From Chloroflexota bacterium (lineage in GTDB: Bacteria; Chloroflexota; Dehalococcoidia; Lucifugimonadales; SAR202-VII-2), in assembly GCA_003228115.1 (NCBI GenBank), contig QEVV01000001.1, positions 496,001-560,000 on the forward strand: a stretch of DNA of 64,000 nt. Direction: 5' to 3'. The notes below the pieces were generated by a model. It ran no database searches, was not told the DNA's origin, and worked only from the letters and a program-made list of their open reading frames with translations. Shown here piece by piece: positions 52,777 through 61,820 of the stretch; the first letter of the stretch is position 1, and the number at the start of each line of letters is the position of its first letter. The position numbers were made by a program, and so were the translations under genes.

Positions 52777-53940
52777 GTGACTCTCGACCAGCAAGCCAGG
52801 GAAGAAGCCCGCTCTCAAATCGTCAGCGCCGTAAGAGATTTCGTGCAGCGCGATGTCATTCCAACAGCCGTTCGCTGCGAAAACGATGATATCTACCCCG
52901 GTGAACTCGTCGAGCAGATGAAGGACATGGGGTTGTTCGGCATCACCATTCCAGAGGAGTACGGCGGCCTAGGCCTCGACTTCACCACCTTCGCCATCAT
53001 CTTCGAAGAACTGTCCAAGGGCTGGATGAGCATCAGCGGCCCCATTGGAACGCACCACATCATGGCCGAAGTCGTCGCCAAGTACGGGACGGATGAACAG
53101 AAGCAGCACTGGCTCCCCCGCATGGCCACCGGAGACCGCCGGGGGGGACTCGCCCTTACTGAGCCCGATGCCGGTTCCGACGTACAGGCCATGGAGACGA
53201 CCGCCGTCAAGGACGGCGAGGAGTACGTCCTTAACGGCTCCAAGATGTTCATTACCAACGCTGAGAACGGGAACACATTCCTGATATTGGCAAAGACCGA
53301 CCGCAACGCCGAGCCCCGGCACAAGGGCATCACAGCCTTCCTAGCTGAGAAGGGGCCGGGCTTCAAAGTGGGCCGCCACCTCGACAAATTGGGCTATCGC
53401 GGCCTGGACACCTGTGAAATCACCTTTCAGGACTTCCGCGTGCCTGCCGACAGCATCATTGGCGGGGAAGAGGGCAAGGGCTTCATCCAGATCATGGACG
53501 GACTGGAAAGCGGACGCATCAACGTCGCCGCCCGGGCCGTGGGCGTGGCGACTGCTGCCTTGGAGGCGTCGCTCAAGTATGCCCAGCAGCGCAAGACCTT
53601 TGGCAAGCCCATCGCTCAACATCAGGCTATTCAGCTTATGCTGGCTGATATGGCCACCAAGGTCCAAGCCTCCCGCCTGCTTGTCCACGACGCCGCCGCC
53701 AAGAAAGACCGCGGCGAGCGATGCGACCTCGAAGCCGGAATGGCCAAACTGTTTGCCTCTGAGGCCTGCGGGCAGGTCACATTGGACGCCATGCGCATTC
53801 ACGGGGGCTACGGTTACATCAAGGAATACCCACTGGAACGCTATTACCGGGACGCCCCGCTGATGATCATCGGTGAGGGCACCAACGAGATCCAGAAGCT
53901 GGTGATCGCCCGCAACTTGCTCAAGCGATACGCAATCTAG
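52777..53940 (+). CDS. Acyl-CoA dehydrogenase, tandem copy 1
   Basis: The 387-residue protein starts at GTG with AGGAGG upstream. It has the ACAD fold: EEYGGLGLDFTTFAIIFEEL, LTEPDAGSDVQAMETTAV, the FAD segment AQQRKTFGKPIAQHQAIQ and the C-terminal GTNEIQKLVIARNLLKRYAI. The catalytic base region RIHGGYGYIKEYPLERYYRDA is intact, with Glu in KEYPLE. It oxidises an acyl-CoA thioester. Chain length is unknown. Paired with a close paralog 12 nt downstream. Confidence 0.93.
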   Translation: MTLDQQAREEARSQIVSAVRDFVQRDVIPTAVRCENDDIYPGELVEQMKDMGLFGITIPEEYGGLGLDFTTFAIIFEELSKGWMSISGPIGTHHIMAEVVAKYGTDEQKQHWLPRMATGDRRGGLALTEPDAGSDVQAMETTAVKDGEEYVLNGSKMFITNAENGNTFLILAKTDRNAEPRHKGITAFLAEKGPGFKVGRHLDKLGYRGLDTCEITFQDFRVPADSIIGGEEGKGFIQIMDGLESGRINVAARAVGVATAALEASLKYAQQRKTFGKPIAQHQAIQLMLADMATKVQASRLLVHDAAAKKDRGERCDLEAGMAKLFASEACGQVTLDAMRIHGGYGYIKEYPLERYYRDAPLMIIGEGTNEIQKLVIARNLLKRYAI

Positions 53941-53951
53941 GGAGCAGGCGA

Positions 53952-55109
53952 ATGGTCGTCGAAGCCAACTTGGAATTGCGAACTCAGGTCCTCAGGGCCG
54001 TACGGGAATTCGTCCAGCGCGATGTCCTGCCCATAGCTGATCGCTATGACAACGACGACATTTTCCCCCACGAACTCGTCGTCACCATGAAGGAGATGGG
54101 GCTCTTCGGCTGCATTGTGCCGGAGGAGCACGGAGGACTGGGGCTCGACTTCACCACCTACGCCATGATCATTGAGGAGATCTGCAAGGGCTGGATGAGC
54201 GTCAGCGGCATCCTCAACAGCCACCTCATCATGGCCTACACCGTCGCCATGACGGGCACCGAGGAACAGAAGCGCCACTGGTTGCCGCTAATGGCGAGCG
54301 GAGAAAAGCGGGGAGGTCTCTGCCTTACAGAGCCCAACGCAGGCTCCGACGTGCAGGCCATCGAGATGACCGCCGTCCGCGAAGGTGAGGAATATGTCAT
54401 CAACGGCACCAAAATGTTCGTCAGCAACGGTGAGCACGGTAATACATTTCTACTCCTCGCCAAGACTGACCGCGACGCTAGGCCGCCATATAAGGGCATC
54501 AGCGCATTCATCGCGGAAAAAGGGCCAGGCCTAGAGGTCAGCCGACATCTGGACAAGCTTGGTTACCGTGGCTTGGACACCTCAGAATTGGTGTTCCAAG
54601 ACTTCCGGGTGCCAGCCGAAAACCTGGTCGGTGGTGAGGAAGGTCAGGGGTTCTATGCAGTGATGAGCGCCCTCGAATTAGGACGCATCAATGTGGCTGC
54701 CCGCTCAGTCGGAGTAGCCACTGCGGCTTTTGAAGCGGCGGTGAAGTACGCCCAGCAGCGCAAGACCTTCGGCAAGCCCATTGCCCAGCACCAGGCCATT
54801 CAGATCATGCTCGCCGATATGGCTACCAAGGTGGCGGCAGCTCGATTGCTGACCTACGACGCCGCAGCCAAGAAAGACAGGGGCGAGCGCTGCGACCTGG
54901 AAGCAGGCATGGCCAAGCTCTACGCCTCCGAAATCTGCCAACAGGTAGCCATGGACGCCATGCGCATCCACGGCGGCTACGGCTACATCAAGGAGTTTCC
55001 TTTGGAGCGCTACTATCGCGACGCCCCGCTCATGATCATCGGTGAGGGCACCAACGAGATTCAGAAGCTAGTCATCGCCCGCAACCTGCTGAAGCGCTAC
55101 GCTATATAG
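53952..55109 (+). CDS. Acyl-CoA dehydrogenase, tandem copy 2
   Basis: The 385-residue paralog of the preceding gene is nearly identical in the C-terminal third (AQQRKTFGKPIAQHQAIQ, KKDRGERCDLEAGMAKL, last ~25 residues). It differs in the N-terminal half, notably the segment facing the acyl chain (SGILNSHLIMAYTVAMTGT instead of SGPIGTHHIMAEVVAKYGT). It may be a second specificity or one half of a hetero-oligomer. Confidence 0.93.
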   Translation: MVVEANLELRTQVLRAVREFVQRDVLPIADRYDNDDIFPHELVVTMKEMGLFGCIVPEEHGGLGLDFTTYAMIIEEICKGWMSVSGILNSHLIMAYTVAMTGTEEQKRHWLPLMASGEKRGGLCLTEPNAGSDVQAIEMTAVREGEEYVINGTKMFVSNGEHGNTFLLLAKTDRDARPPYKGISAFIAEKGPGLEVSRHLDKLGYRGLDTSELVFQDFRVPAENLVGGEEGQGFYAVMSALELGRINVAARSVGVATAAFEAAVKYAQQRKTFGKPIAQHQAIQIMLADMATKVAAARLLTYDAAAKKDRGERCDLEAGMAKLYASEICQQVAMDAMRIHGGYGYIKEFPLERYYRDAPLMIIGEGTNEIQKLVIARNLLKRYAI

Positions 55110-55140
55110 CTAGCTCCTTAAGGCTCAAGGGTAGAGATTC

Positions 55141-55211
55141 ACCGCGGAGAGCGCGGAGCCCGCAGAGAGGATATAAGTTTCAATCTCCGCGTACTCCGCG
55201 GCCTCCGCGGT
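55141..55211. repeat. Imperfect inverted repeat of GCGGAG-type units
   Basis: ACCGCGGAGAGCGCGGAG (55141-55158) is mirrored by CTCCGCG-TACTCCGCGG-CCTCCGCGGT (55185-55211) around an AT-richer spacer. These 'ccgcggag' units resemble widespread dispersed repeats of the 'ctctgcggtg' type. It lies between the acyl-CoA dehydrogenase and MaoC genes and could fold in RNA. Confidence 0.65.
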
Positions 55212-55263
55212 AAGTGTCTGGAGAAGCGGCCTTAGGGCACACAGGACGGAGAAGCACAATTAC

Positions 55264-55734
55264 ATGGCCATCATCAACAAACGAGAGACTTACGGCGCTC
55301 CCTACGAGGACTTTCACGTGGGGGACGTCATCAAGCACTGGCCCGGCAAGACCATCAGTGAGTCGGACAACAACCTGTTCTGCGCCATTACCCGCAACGA
55401 ACACCCGCTACACCTGGACGCCGAGTACATGAAGAGCCACCAGCACGGTCAGTTGCTCGTGGTGGGAACGCTGGTGTTCAGCCTTATCGTGGGGATGACC
55501 GTTCGGGACATCAGCGGCCAGGCCGTCGCCAACCTTGAGTACGAGTCCATCACGCATGACGCCCCCGTCTTCATTAGCGATACTGTCCATGCCGAGACGG
55601 AGGTCTTGGATAAGCGCGAGACCAGCAAGGGCAACCGGGGCATCGTCTACGTGGAGACGAGAGGCTACAATCAGAGGCAGGAAAAGGTCCTCACGCTGCG
55701 CCGACGCTTTCTTTGCATGAAGCGGGAGTCCTAA
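55264..55734 (+). CDS. MaoC-like dehydratase
   Basis: The 156-residue hot-dog-fold protein has an N-terminal FHVGDVIKHWPGKTISESDNNLFC, the catalytic Asp/His region NEHPLHLDAEY, and ...VHAETEVLDKRETSKGNRGIV, the MaoC/enoyl-CoA hydratase 2-like pattern. It would hydrate the enoyl-CoA made by the neighbouring dehydrogenases, though it could instead act on a mesaconyl-type substrate. Confidence 0.87.
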   Translation: MAIINKRETYGAPYEDFHVGDVIKHWPGKTISESDNNLFCAITRNEHPLHLDAEYMKSHQHGQLLVVGTLVFSLIVGMTVRDISGQAVANLEYESITHDAPVFISDTVHAETEVLDKRETSKGNRGIVYVETRGYNQRQEKVLTLRRRFLCMKRES

Positions 55735-55744
55735 CAACCTGACC

Positions 55745-57085
55745 ATGACGCAACAGACCTACACCGTATCCATCCATTACGATCGCCGACTTTACCGGCA
55801 GGACATTGCCGGGTCGGTGGCCCACGCCCGCATGCTGGCGAAACAGGGCATCGTCCCCGATAAAGATGCGACCAAGATAATCGGTGGGCTCATGTCCATC
55901 CAAACGGAGATCGCCGAGGACCGCTTTCCCTGGAAGCCGGAGCTTGAAGACATCCATATGAACATCGAGGCCCGCCTGCACGAGCTCGTTGGGCCAGTGG
56001 CGGGCAAGCTCCACACGGCGCGCTCCCGCAACGACCAGGTCTCGACAGACCTTCGCCTGTACGCCAAGGAAGCCATCGAGAACATCATTGCTGGCCTACG
56101 GGGACTGCAGCAGGCAGTGGTCGGCGTGGCTGAGGCGAACAGCGAAGCCTTCCTGCCCGGTTACACGCATCTCCAGCGAGCGCAGCCGGTGCTTCTAGCG
56201 CACCATTTCATGGCCTACTTCGAGATGCTGCAGCGAGACATTGGGCGATTCCAGGACTGCCACGGCCGCACCGACGTCCTGCCGCTTGGCTCCGGCGCGC
56301 TGGCGGGAGTCCCCTACCCCATCGACCGCGAGTTCGTCGCCAGGGAGTTGGGCTTCGGTGGGATAACGGCCAATAGCATGGATGCGGTCTCTGACCGCGA
56401 CTTCGTGGTGGAGTTCCTTTCGGCATCAGCGCTGTGCATGGCCCACCTCTCCAGGCTCGCTGAGGAGCTGGTGTTGTGGTCGTCGCAGGAGTTTGGCTAC
56501 GTCACCATGGACGACGCCTACACAACCGGCAGCAGCATCATGCCCCAGAAGCGCAACCCTGATCTTGCCGAGCTCGCACGGGGCAAGACGGGGCGCGTTT
56601 ACGGCAACTTGGTCGCCATGCTCACGATCCTCAAGGGCCTGCCCCTCACCTATAACCGTGACATGCAGGAGGACAAGGAGCCGTTGTTCGATACGGTGGA
56701 CACCCTCCACGCCACGCTTGAAGCGTTTCAAGGCATGGTCTCCACGATGAAAGTGAACACCGACCGGATGGGCGCAACTGTAGACGAGGAGTCGCTGCTG
56801 TTAGCCACCGACCTGGCTGACTACCTCGTAGCTAAGGGGCTGCCCTTCCGGGAAGCGCACGGTGTCGTTGCCAAGTTATCCAGGCACGTCACCGATAACG
56901 GGACGAGCCTGGACAGTCTTAGCCTGGACGAATACAAGACCTTCTCAGAAGTCTTCGACCAAGGCGTCTACGAGATCACTCCCCAAAGCTCGATGAAGGC
57001 GCGAGACGTTCCGGGCGGCACTGCGCCACAACAGGTGGCTGCCGCACTGGCGGAAGCGAAGCGCTTGCTTGGGGAGAAACCATGA
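55745..57085 (+). CDS. argH: Argininosuccinate lyase with shortened N-terminus
   Basis: The 446-residue protein has AHARMLAKQGI, ARSRNDQVSTDLRLY, HLQRAQPVLLAHH, the signature GSSIMPQKRNPD and NRDMQEDKEPLFDT. Typical ArgH begins with a W-G-G-R-F segment about 15 residues further upstream. Here the first ATG leads straight into VSIHYDRRLYRQDIAGS, and the upstream frame is closed by a stop a few codons before. It releases arginine and fumarate. It stands apart from the other arg genes, with rpe overlapping its stop by 4 nt. Confidence 0.92.
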   Translation: MTQQTYTVSIHYDRRLYRQDIAGSVAHARMLAKQGIVPDKDATKIIGGLMSIQTEIAEDRFPWKPELEDIHMNIEARLHELVGPVAGKLHTARSRNDQVSTDLRLYAKEAIENIIAGLRGLQQAVVGVAEANSEAFLPGYTHLQRAQPVLLAHHFMAYFEMLQRDIGRFQDCHGRTDVLPLGSGALAGVPYPIDREFVARELGFGGITANSMDAVSDRDFVVEFLSASALCMAHLSRLAEELVLWSSQEFGYVTMDDAYTTGSSIMPQKRNPDLAELARGKTGRVYGNLVAMLTILKGLPLTYNRDMQEDKEPLFDTVDTLHATLEAFQGMVSTMKVNTDRMGATVDEESLLLATDLADYLVAKGLPFREAHGVVAKLSRHVTDNGTSLDSLSLDEYKTFSEVFDQGVYEITPQSSMKARDVPGGTAPQQVAAALAEAKRLLGEKP

Positions 57086-57765
57086 CCACCCAGCCAACTG
57101 TGAAGCTGGCCCCCTCAATCCTTTCAGCCGACATGGCTCGCCTAGGCGAGCAGATCGCCGAGGCCGACCAAGCGGGCGGTGACTACATTCACGTTGACGT
57201 GATGGACGGGCGATTTGTACCCAACCTGACCATCGGACCAATCGTGGTCGAATGGGCCCGCTCTTGGACGAAGAAGCCACTGGACGTGCACCTGATGATC
57301 GTGGAACCAGAGCGGCTCATACCGGATTTCGCTAAAGCTGGGGCGAATATCATCACGGTTCACGCCGAGGCTTGTCCACACCTGCATCGCATCATTGGGC
57401 AAATCAAAGAATTGGGCGTTCGAGCAGGCGTCGCGCTTAACCCTGGGACCCCACTATCCGCCATCGAAGAAGTCCTGCCAGATCTGGACCTGCTTTTGGT
57501 CATGTCCGTTAACCCTGGCTTCCCAGCCCAGAAGTTCATTCCGGCAACCCTCGACAAGCTCAAGCGAGCGAGGCGCCTATTGGACGAGGGCGGCTACGAG
57601 GCGGAGCTAGAAGTAGACGGCGGCGTGAACGCGAATACCGTAGGGAGCGTCGTTGAGGCGGGAGCGAGGGTGTTGGTGGCTGGCTCGGCCATATTCAACG
57701 CTCGCCAGTCAGTCAGCGAAGCTATGGCACATCTGCGGCAGGGTTTCGAGAAAGGGGTCAACTAA
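57082..57765 (+). CDS. rpe: Ribulose-phosphate 3-epimerase
   Basis: The 227-residue TIM barrel has APSILSADMARL, IHVDVMDGRFVPNLTIGP (metal Asp/His), DVHLMIVEPE and LLVMSVNPGF, plus EVDGGVN near the end. It interconverts ribulose-5-phosphate and xylulose-5-phosphate. Overlaps argH (ATGA). Confidence 0.95.
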   Translation: MTTQPTVKLAPSILSADMARLGEQIAEADQAGGDYIHVDVMDGRFVPNLTIGPIVVEWARSWTKKPLDVHLMIVEPERLIPDFAKAGANIITVHAEACPHLHRIIGQIKELGVRAGVALNPGTPLSAIEEVLPDLDLLLVMSVNPGFPAQKFIPATLDKLKRARRLLDEGGYEAELEVDGGVNANTVGSVVEAGARVLVAGSAIFNARQSVSEAMAHLRQGFEKGVN

Positions 57766-57804
57766 GAGGGGCGTCGGGCCCTTTGCGTGGCAGCCTAGGC
57801 GGGG

Positions 57805-57987
57805 CTATCTGGCGGGCTTGTGGTATGTCCGCAGGCAGCGGGTGCAGAGCTTAAATTGTGCTGCGACTCCATCTATAACCAGCGTTGCCTTTCGGACATT
57901 GGGCTTGAACCAACGCTTGGTGTGGCGGTTGGAGTGGCTGACCGTGTTACCCGAGTAGGGGCGCTTGTGACAGACTTGGCACTTCAT
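57805..57987 (-). CDS. rpmB: 50S ribosomal protein L28
   Basis: The 60-residue protein starts at ATG 57987 (MKCQVCHKRPYSGNTVSHSN). Upstream codons to 58089 belong to no L28 and overlap fakA. Cys3/Cys6 and a C-terminal CTRC make it the zinc-binding type of L28. Divergent from fakA. Confidence 0.95.
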   Translation of the reverse strand: MKCQVCHKRPYSGNTVSHSNRHTKRWFKPNVRKATLVIDGVAAQFKLCTRCLRTYHKPAR

Positions 57988-58015
57988 AGTAATACTCTTA
58001 GAAAGTCCTCTGCCT

Positions 58016-58045
58016 TTGACTGGGGCAGACGGGCCTGGATACAAT
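58016..58045 (+). promoter_or_regulatory. Predicted promoter for fakA-degV
   Basis: TTGACT (58016-58021) and TACAAT (58040-58045) are 18 nt apart, 25 nt before the fakA ATG. Confidence 0.55.
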
Positions 58046-58070
58046 CGTTGGCAGTCACTAAGAGTAGCAA

Positions 58071-59744
58071 ATGACAACGAAAGGCGCAAGCAACGAGACC
58101 ATGAGAACCACCCTCTCCCAACTCACCGGCGCCGACCTCTGGGGCGTGGCCCGAGCCTTTCACGTCGCCCTTGAACAGAACTATGAAATCCTCAACGCTC
58201 TGAACGTTTTTCCGGTGCCCGACGGCGACACCGGCACCAACATGCGGCTGACCGTGCGAGGCGTCTGGCAGGACCTCGAGGGAAAGGAAGGGGCGACCGT
58301 TGGGGACATAGCCTCCACGATGGCCCGCAGTGCGCTCCTGGGCGCCCGTGGAAACAGCGGCGTCATCCTCTCTCAGTTCTTCGCAGGTCTGGCAAAGAGT
58401 CTCTCGCAGCTTGACGCCGCCGGGAGCGCCGAAGTTGCAGGTGCTTTCGGAGAAGCCACTACGGCAGCCTACTCTGCCGTCGGCAACCCCACGGAAGGCA
58501 CCATGCTAACCGTTATTCGCGAGGCTTCAGCAGCGGCTCAGGCAGCGGCAGCCACTGAGGGAGCCGATGTTCTTACCATCTGGGAGGCTGCAAGCAGGGA
58601 AGCGGCGGCGTCCGTCTTACGCACCCCTACCCTTCTGCCCGTGCTCAAAGAAGCGGGCGTTGTCGATGCCGGCGGCCAGGGGCTGGCGCTCATGTTGGAG
58701 GCCGGACTCCGCCATTTGCGGGGCGAGCCTCTTGATACGGTTCTTGTCAGTGCGGCCTCCGCAACATCGATCAGCGCCGAGTTCCTGGTAGCAACCGAGG
58801 ACGAGCTTTACGGCTACTGCACCCAATTCCTTATCCAGGGAGACGGCATAGACATAGACGCCGCCCGCTCCCTAATGGCGGACGTATCCAGTTCAGTGGT
58901 AGTGGTGGGGCAACCCGATCTGGTTAAAGTCCATGTCCACACCGAAGACCCTGGTCCCGCCTTGAGCCTAGGCGTCTCGCTGGGCATTGTTGGGGACGTG
59001 AGCATCCAGAACATGGACCAACAGCACCAGGAGGTGCGGGCGGGGCAGCAGGGCGGCGGCTCCCCAAACATCGAGACCCCAACTCAGACGCTACCAATAG
59101 CCATCGTGGCTGTTACGCTTGGCGAGGGCCTAACCCAACTCATGCGTGCTGAGGGGGTATCAGTTGTCGTAGAAGGCGGGCAGACAATGAACCCCAGCGT
59201 TCAGGACATCCTCGACGCCATTGGCCGTGCCCCTTCAGACAATGTCGTAGTCCTGCCCAACAACAAAAACATCCTACTGGCGGCCAACCACGCCGCCGAA
59301 CTCGCCACGAAGAACGTGCGCGTGGTTCCTTCCCGTTCCATACCCCAGGGGCTGGCCGCGGTGCTGTCCTTCAACCCAGAGCAGGACATCGACAAGAACA
59401 TCGAAGCCATGACTGAGGCCCTCTCCTCCATAACGACAGGCGAGGTTACCTACGCGGCTAGACCGACCACGATAGGCGGCATAACAATCAGTGAGGGCCA
59501 GCCCATCGGACTGTTGGATGACGAATTAGTCGTTGCTGGAGAAAACGCCCTAGATGTTCTCTTGGACGTTCTGAGGCAAGCCAACCTCGATGGAGCTGAA
59601 CTGGTGACCTTGTACCGTGGCTCGGACATCAGCGAAGCAGAAGCGGAGGCCGCGGAGGCCGCCATCCAAGGGGCCTTTGACCTCGAAACAGAGGTCGTTT
59701 ATGGAGGACAGCCCTTCTATCCCTACATCTTCTCGGTGGAGTAG
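58071..59744 (+). CDS. fakA: DAK2-domain fatty acid kinase (FakA/YloV)
   Basis: The 557-residue protein has an N-terminal DAK2/DhaL kinase domain (LNVFPVPDGDTGTNM at ~42-56, LLGARGNSGVILSQF, DAGGQGLALML), a middle domain and a C-terminal domain (PNNKNILLAANHAAEL, RSIPQGLAAVLSFNP). This matches FakA, which phosphorylates FakB-bound fatty acids. The DegV-family partner follows 3 nt later. Confidence 0.9.
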   Translation: MTTKGASNETMRTTLSQLTGADLWGVARAFHVALEQNYEILNALNVFPVPDGDTGTNMRLTVRGVWQDLEGKEGATVGDIASTMARSALLGARGNSGVILSQFFAGLAKSLSQLDAAGSAEVAGAFGEATTAAYSAVGNPTEGTMLTVIREASAAAQAAAATEGADVLTIWEAASREAAASVLRTPTLLPVLKEAGVVDAGGQGLALMLEAGLRHLRGEPLDTVLVSAASATSISAEFLVATEDELYGYCTQFLIQGDGIDIDAARSLMADVSSSVVVVGQPDLVKVHVHTEDPGPALSLGVSLGIVGDVSIQNMDQQHQEVRAGQQGGGSPNIETPTQTLPIAIVAVTLGEGLTQLMRAEGVSVVVEGGQTMNPSVQDILDAIGRAPSDNVVVLPNNKNILLAANHAAELATKNVRVVPSRSIPQGLAAVLSFNPEQDIDKNIEAMTEALSSITTGEVTYAARPTTIGGITISEGQPIGLLDDELVVAGENALDVLLDVLRQANLDGAELVTLYRGSDISEAEAEAAEAAIQGAFDLETEVVYGGQPFYPYIFSVE

Positions 59745-59747
59745 ACC

Positions 59748-60584
59748 ATGCCCGTCAAAGTAGTTACCGACAGCACCAGCGACCTAGCCCCTAGCGTGGC
59801 GGCCGAGCTTGGCATCACCGTAGTCCCGCTGAATGTGCACTTCGGCGACCAGACGTATCGGGACGGTATCGACATAGGTGCCGATGAGTTCTTCGAGCGC
59901 CTGATCTCGACGGACTCGCTCCCGAAGACCTCTCAGCCTTCGGTTGGTGATTTCCTGAAGGTCTATGAGGAAGTGGGTTCAGGCAGCGATGGCATCGTCT
60001 CCATCCACATCCCGGCCAAGCTAAGCGGGACCTACAACTCGGCTATAAACGCAGCCAAGGAGTATCAGGGCAGCCCTGTTGAAGTCATCGACACGGGTAC
60101 TGTATCCATAGGCTTAGGCCTATGTTCAATCATCGCAGCCCGCGTCGCTCAGGCAGGCGGCTCGCTGCAGGAAGTTGCCGATGCAGCGCGCAGCGCCGCC
60201 CAGCGAATGCACGTTTTCTTCTATCTGGAGACGCTGCACTACCTCGAAAAAGGCGGCCGAATTGGCAAGGCGCAGGCATTCCTTGGCTCTTTGCTGCACA
60301 TACGCCCGGTGCTCTTCTGCCGGGACGGCGAGGTGCACCCACTGGACAAGGCTAGGACCCGAGCCAAAGCAATGGCGCGAGTGGTGAAAGCAGTGAGCGA
60401 TTTGGGCGATATCGAGGAGGCAGGCGTTATGCACACCACGGCGCCTGAAGATGCCGAGGCGCTGGCGCAGGAAATTCGTGGCATCGGCGGGAACGACCTA
60501 AACATAATCATGGGGCGCATAGGGCCGGTAGTGGGCACCTACGCTGGTCCCGGCACAGTGGGAACCGCTGTTCTCGTCCGCTGA
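59748..60584 (+). CDS. DegV-family fatty-acid-binding protein (FakB-like)
   Basis: The 278-residue protein has VTDSTSDLAPSVAAELGI, the DegV/FakB signature SIHIPAKLSGTYNSA, TGTVSIGLGL and YLETLHYLEKGGRIGKAQAFLGSLLHIRP. It presents fatty acids to FakA. Directly downstream of fakA. A run after the stop contains no clear terminator. Confidence 0.92.
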   Translation: MPVKVVTDSTSDLAPSVAAELGITVVPLNVHFGDQTYRDGIDIGADEFFERLISTDSLPKTSQPSVGDFLKVYEEVGSGSDGIVSIHIPAKLSGTYNSAINAAKEYQGSPVEVIDTGTVSIGLGLCSIIAARVAQAGGSLQEVADAARSAAQRMHVFFYLETLHYLEKGGRIGKAQAFLGSLLHIRPVLFCRDGEVHPLDKARTRAKAMARVVKAVSDLGDIEEAGVMHTTAPEDAEALAQEIRGIGGNDLNIIMGRIGPVVGTYAGPGTVGTAVLVR

Positions 60585-60735
60585 CCCAACGTTGAAAACC
60601 ACGGCCTGCAGTGCGCGCTGCGGCTCGTAAAGGCCCAAGCGAGGTTTGGTAGGGGCCGTGTCTCAGACCCTCCCCTACCCATGGTCGAGCGGTTCCCCTT
60701 ACGCAACGTTAAATGGTAAAAAGCATCAGGAATTC

Positions 60736-61419
60736 ATGATCATAAAGTTGTGGGCGTCCTTCGCCCTAATCTCTCTGGTTGCACTGGCAGCCGCCTGCGG
60801 CAGCAGGCAGGCGACTCCAACACCGGTCAGCACGGACATACCCCCAACGGCAACGGCAGCGCCTACTGCGACTCTTGCCCCAACCCCCAGAATCGAACCC
60901 ACCAATACCGCCGTCCCGACCGAAACAGTCGAGCCTGCGCCAACAGTCGAGAATCAGGACCCTGGATTGGGCCGGGCCGTGGAGGTCCTCCCGCGCACCC
61001 ACGTCGCCCAAGGCGAGGTCGTGGACGACTACAACACCAACCCTCCGACATCAGGCAGGCACGCCCCCCGTTGGACCGAGCACGGGATCTACCTCACACC
61101 AGCCGTGAAGGAGCAGGTGGTGCATAGCATGGAGCACGGCGTCATGGCCATTTGGTACGACACCGAAGACCCAGAACTCATCAAGCAGATTGAAGACTTC
61201 GCCAGGGGCCTCGATTCCTTCCCCCTATGCGTGATCGTGACACCTTGGGAAATGGACAGCACCATTGCCATGACTACCTGGGGCCACATCCTGGAACTCG
61301 ATACCTTCGATGCGGACCTCATGCTGCGCTTTTCAGAGGAGTACCGGGGCACTGTAGGCCCGGAAGCCGGCCTCTGCTGGAAGGCGCCCTTGGATCCAGG
61401 GCCAGGAACGGAGACCTAG
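60736..61419 (+). CDS. DUF3105 lipoprotein
   Basis: From ATG 60736 (AGGAA upstream) there are 227 residues: lipoprotein signal ending LAAAC (Cys21), a Pro/Thr-rich linker to about residue 75, then DUF3105 with YNTNPPTSGRHAPRW, VVHSMEHGVMAIWY and a C-terminal Cys (LCWKAPL). The conserved His and Met residues of DUF3105 suggest a metal site, but its function is unknown to me. Surface-anchored. Confidence 0.85.
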   Translation: MIIKLWASFALISLVALAAACGSRQATPTPVSTDIPPTATAAPTATLAPTPRIEPTNTAVPTETVEPAPTVENQDPGLGRAVEVLPRTHVAQGEVVDDYNTNPPTSGRHAPRWTEHGIYLTPAVKEQVVHSMEHGVMAIWYDTEDPELIKQIEDFARGLDSFPLCVIVTPWEMDSTIAMTTWGHILELDTFDADLMLRFSEEYRGTVGPEAGLCWKAPLDPGPGTET

Positions 61420-61544
61420 GCGCCAGTGAGGTGACGCTCCTCAAGCTGTCACCCACAGCAATGCGTACACCACAGCGTTAGCCACATAGTCAATGACGGG
61501 GAAGGGGTGTGGCGGGTCAGACTCTGGAGATGGAAAAGGCGTGA

Positions 61545-61820
61545 TTAGGCCACGGGGTCCACGAGTTGGAAAACATCATCTACTAGTTGCAGCACATCTC
61601 CTGGCTTCAGAAAGCTGTACAGCAAGGTCGTCCCGTCAAGCGGCTTGATAATCTCCTTCCCCCTCCACCCAGCCTGTTTCCTCGGTTCCTTGCCTTTCAG
61701 GTAGAAGACGTTCCCATGAGCGGAGGCATTCCGCACATGGCGAAGAAATTCAACAGCTGGCCTATCGTCGCAGGCTTTGATGCTGTGTTTATCCTTGATG
61801 GCCTGGTAGGCACTGATCAT
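61545..61820 (-). CDS. HEPN-like fragment (possible 3' half of a split gene)
   Basis: The 91-residue product contains FLRHVRNASAHGNVFYLKG, with R-x4-H as in HEPN-type RNases and scaffolds, followed by WRGKEI and LKPGDVLQLVDDVF. It overlaps the upstream ORF by 4 nt (ATGA). Relatives I recall carry both parts in one ~165-residue protein, so either these are two coupled genes or one gene broken by a one-base indel. Confidence 0.55.
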   Translation of the reverse strand: MISAYQAIKDKHSIKACDDRPAVEFLRHVRNASAHGNVFYLKGKEPRKQAGWRGKEIIKPLDGTTLLYSFLKPGDVLQLVDDVFQLVDPVA

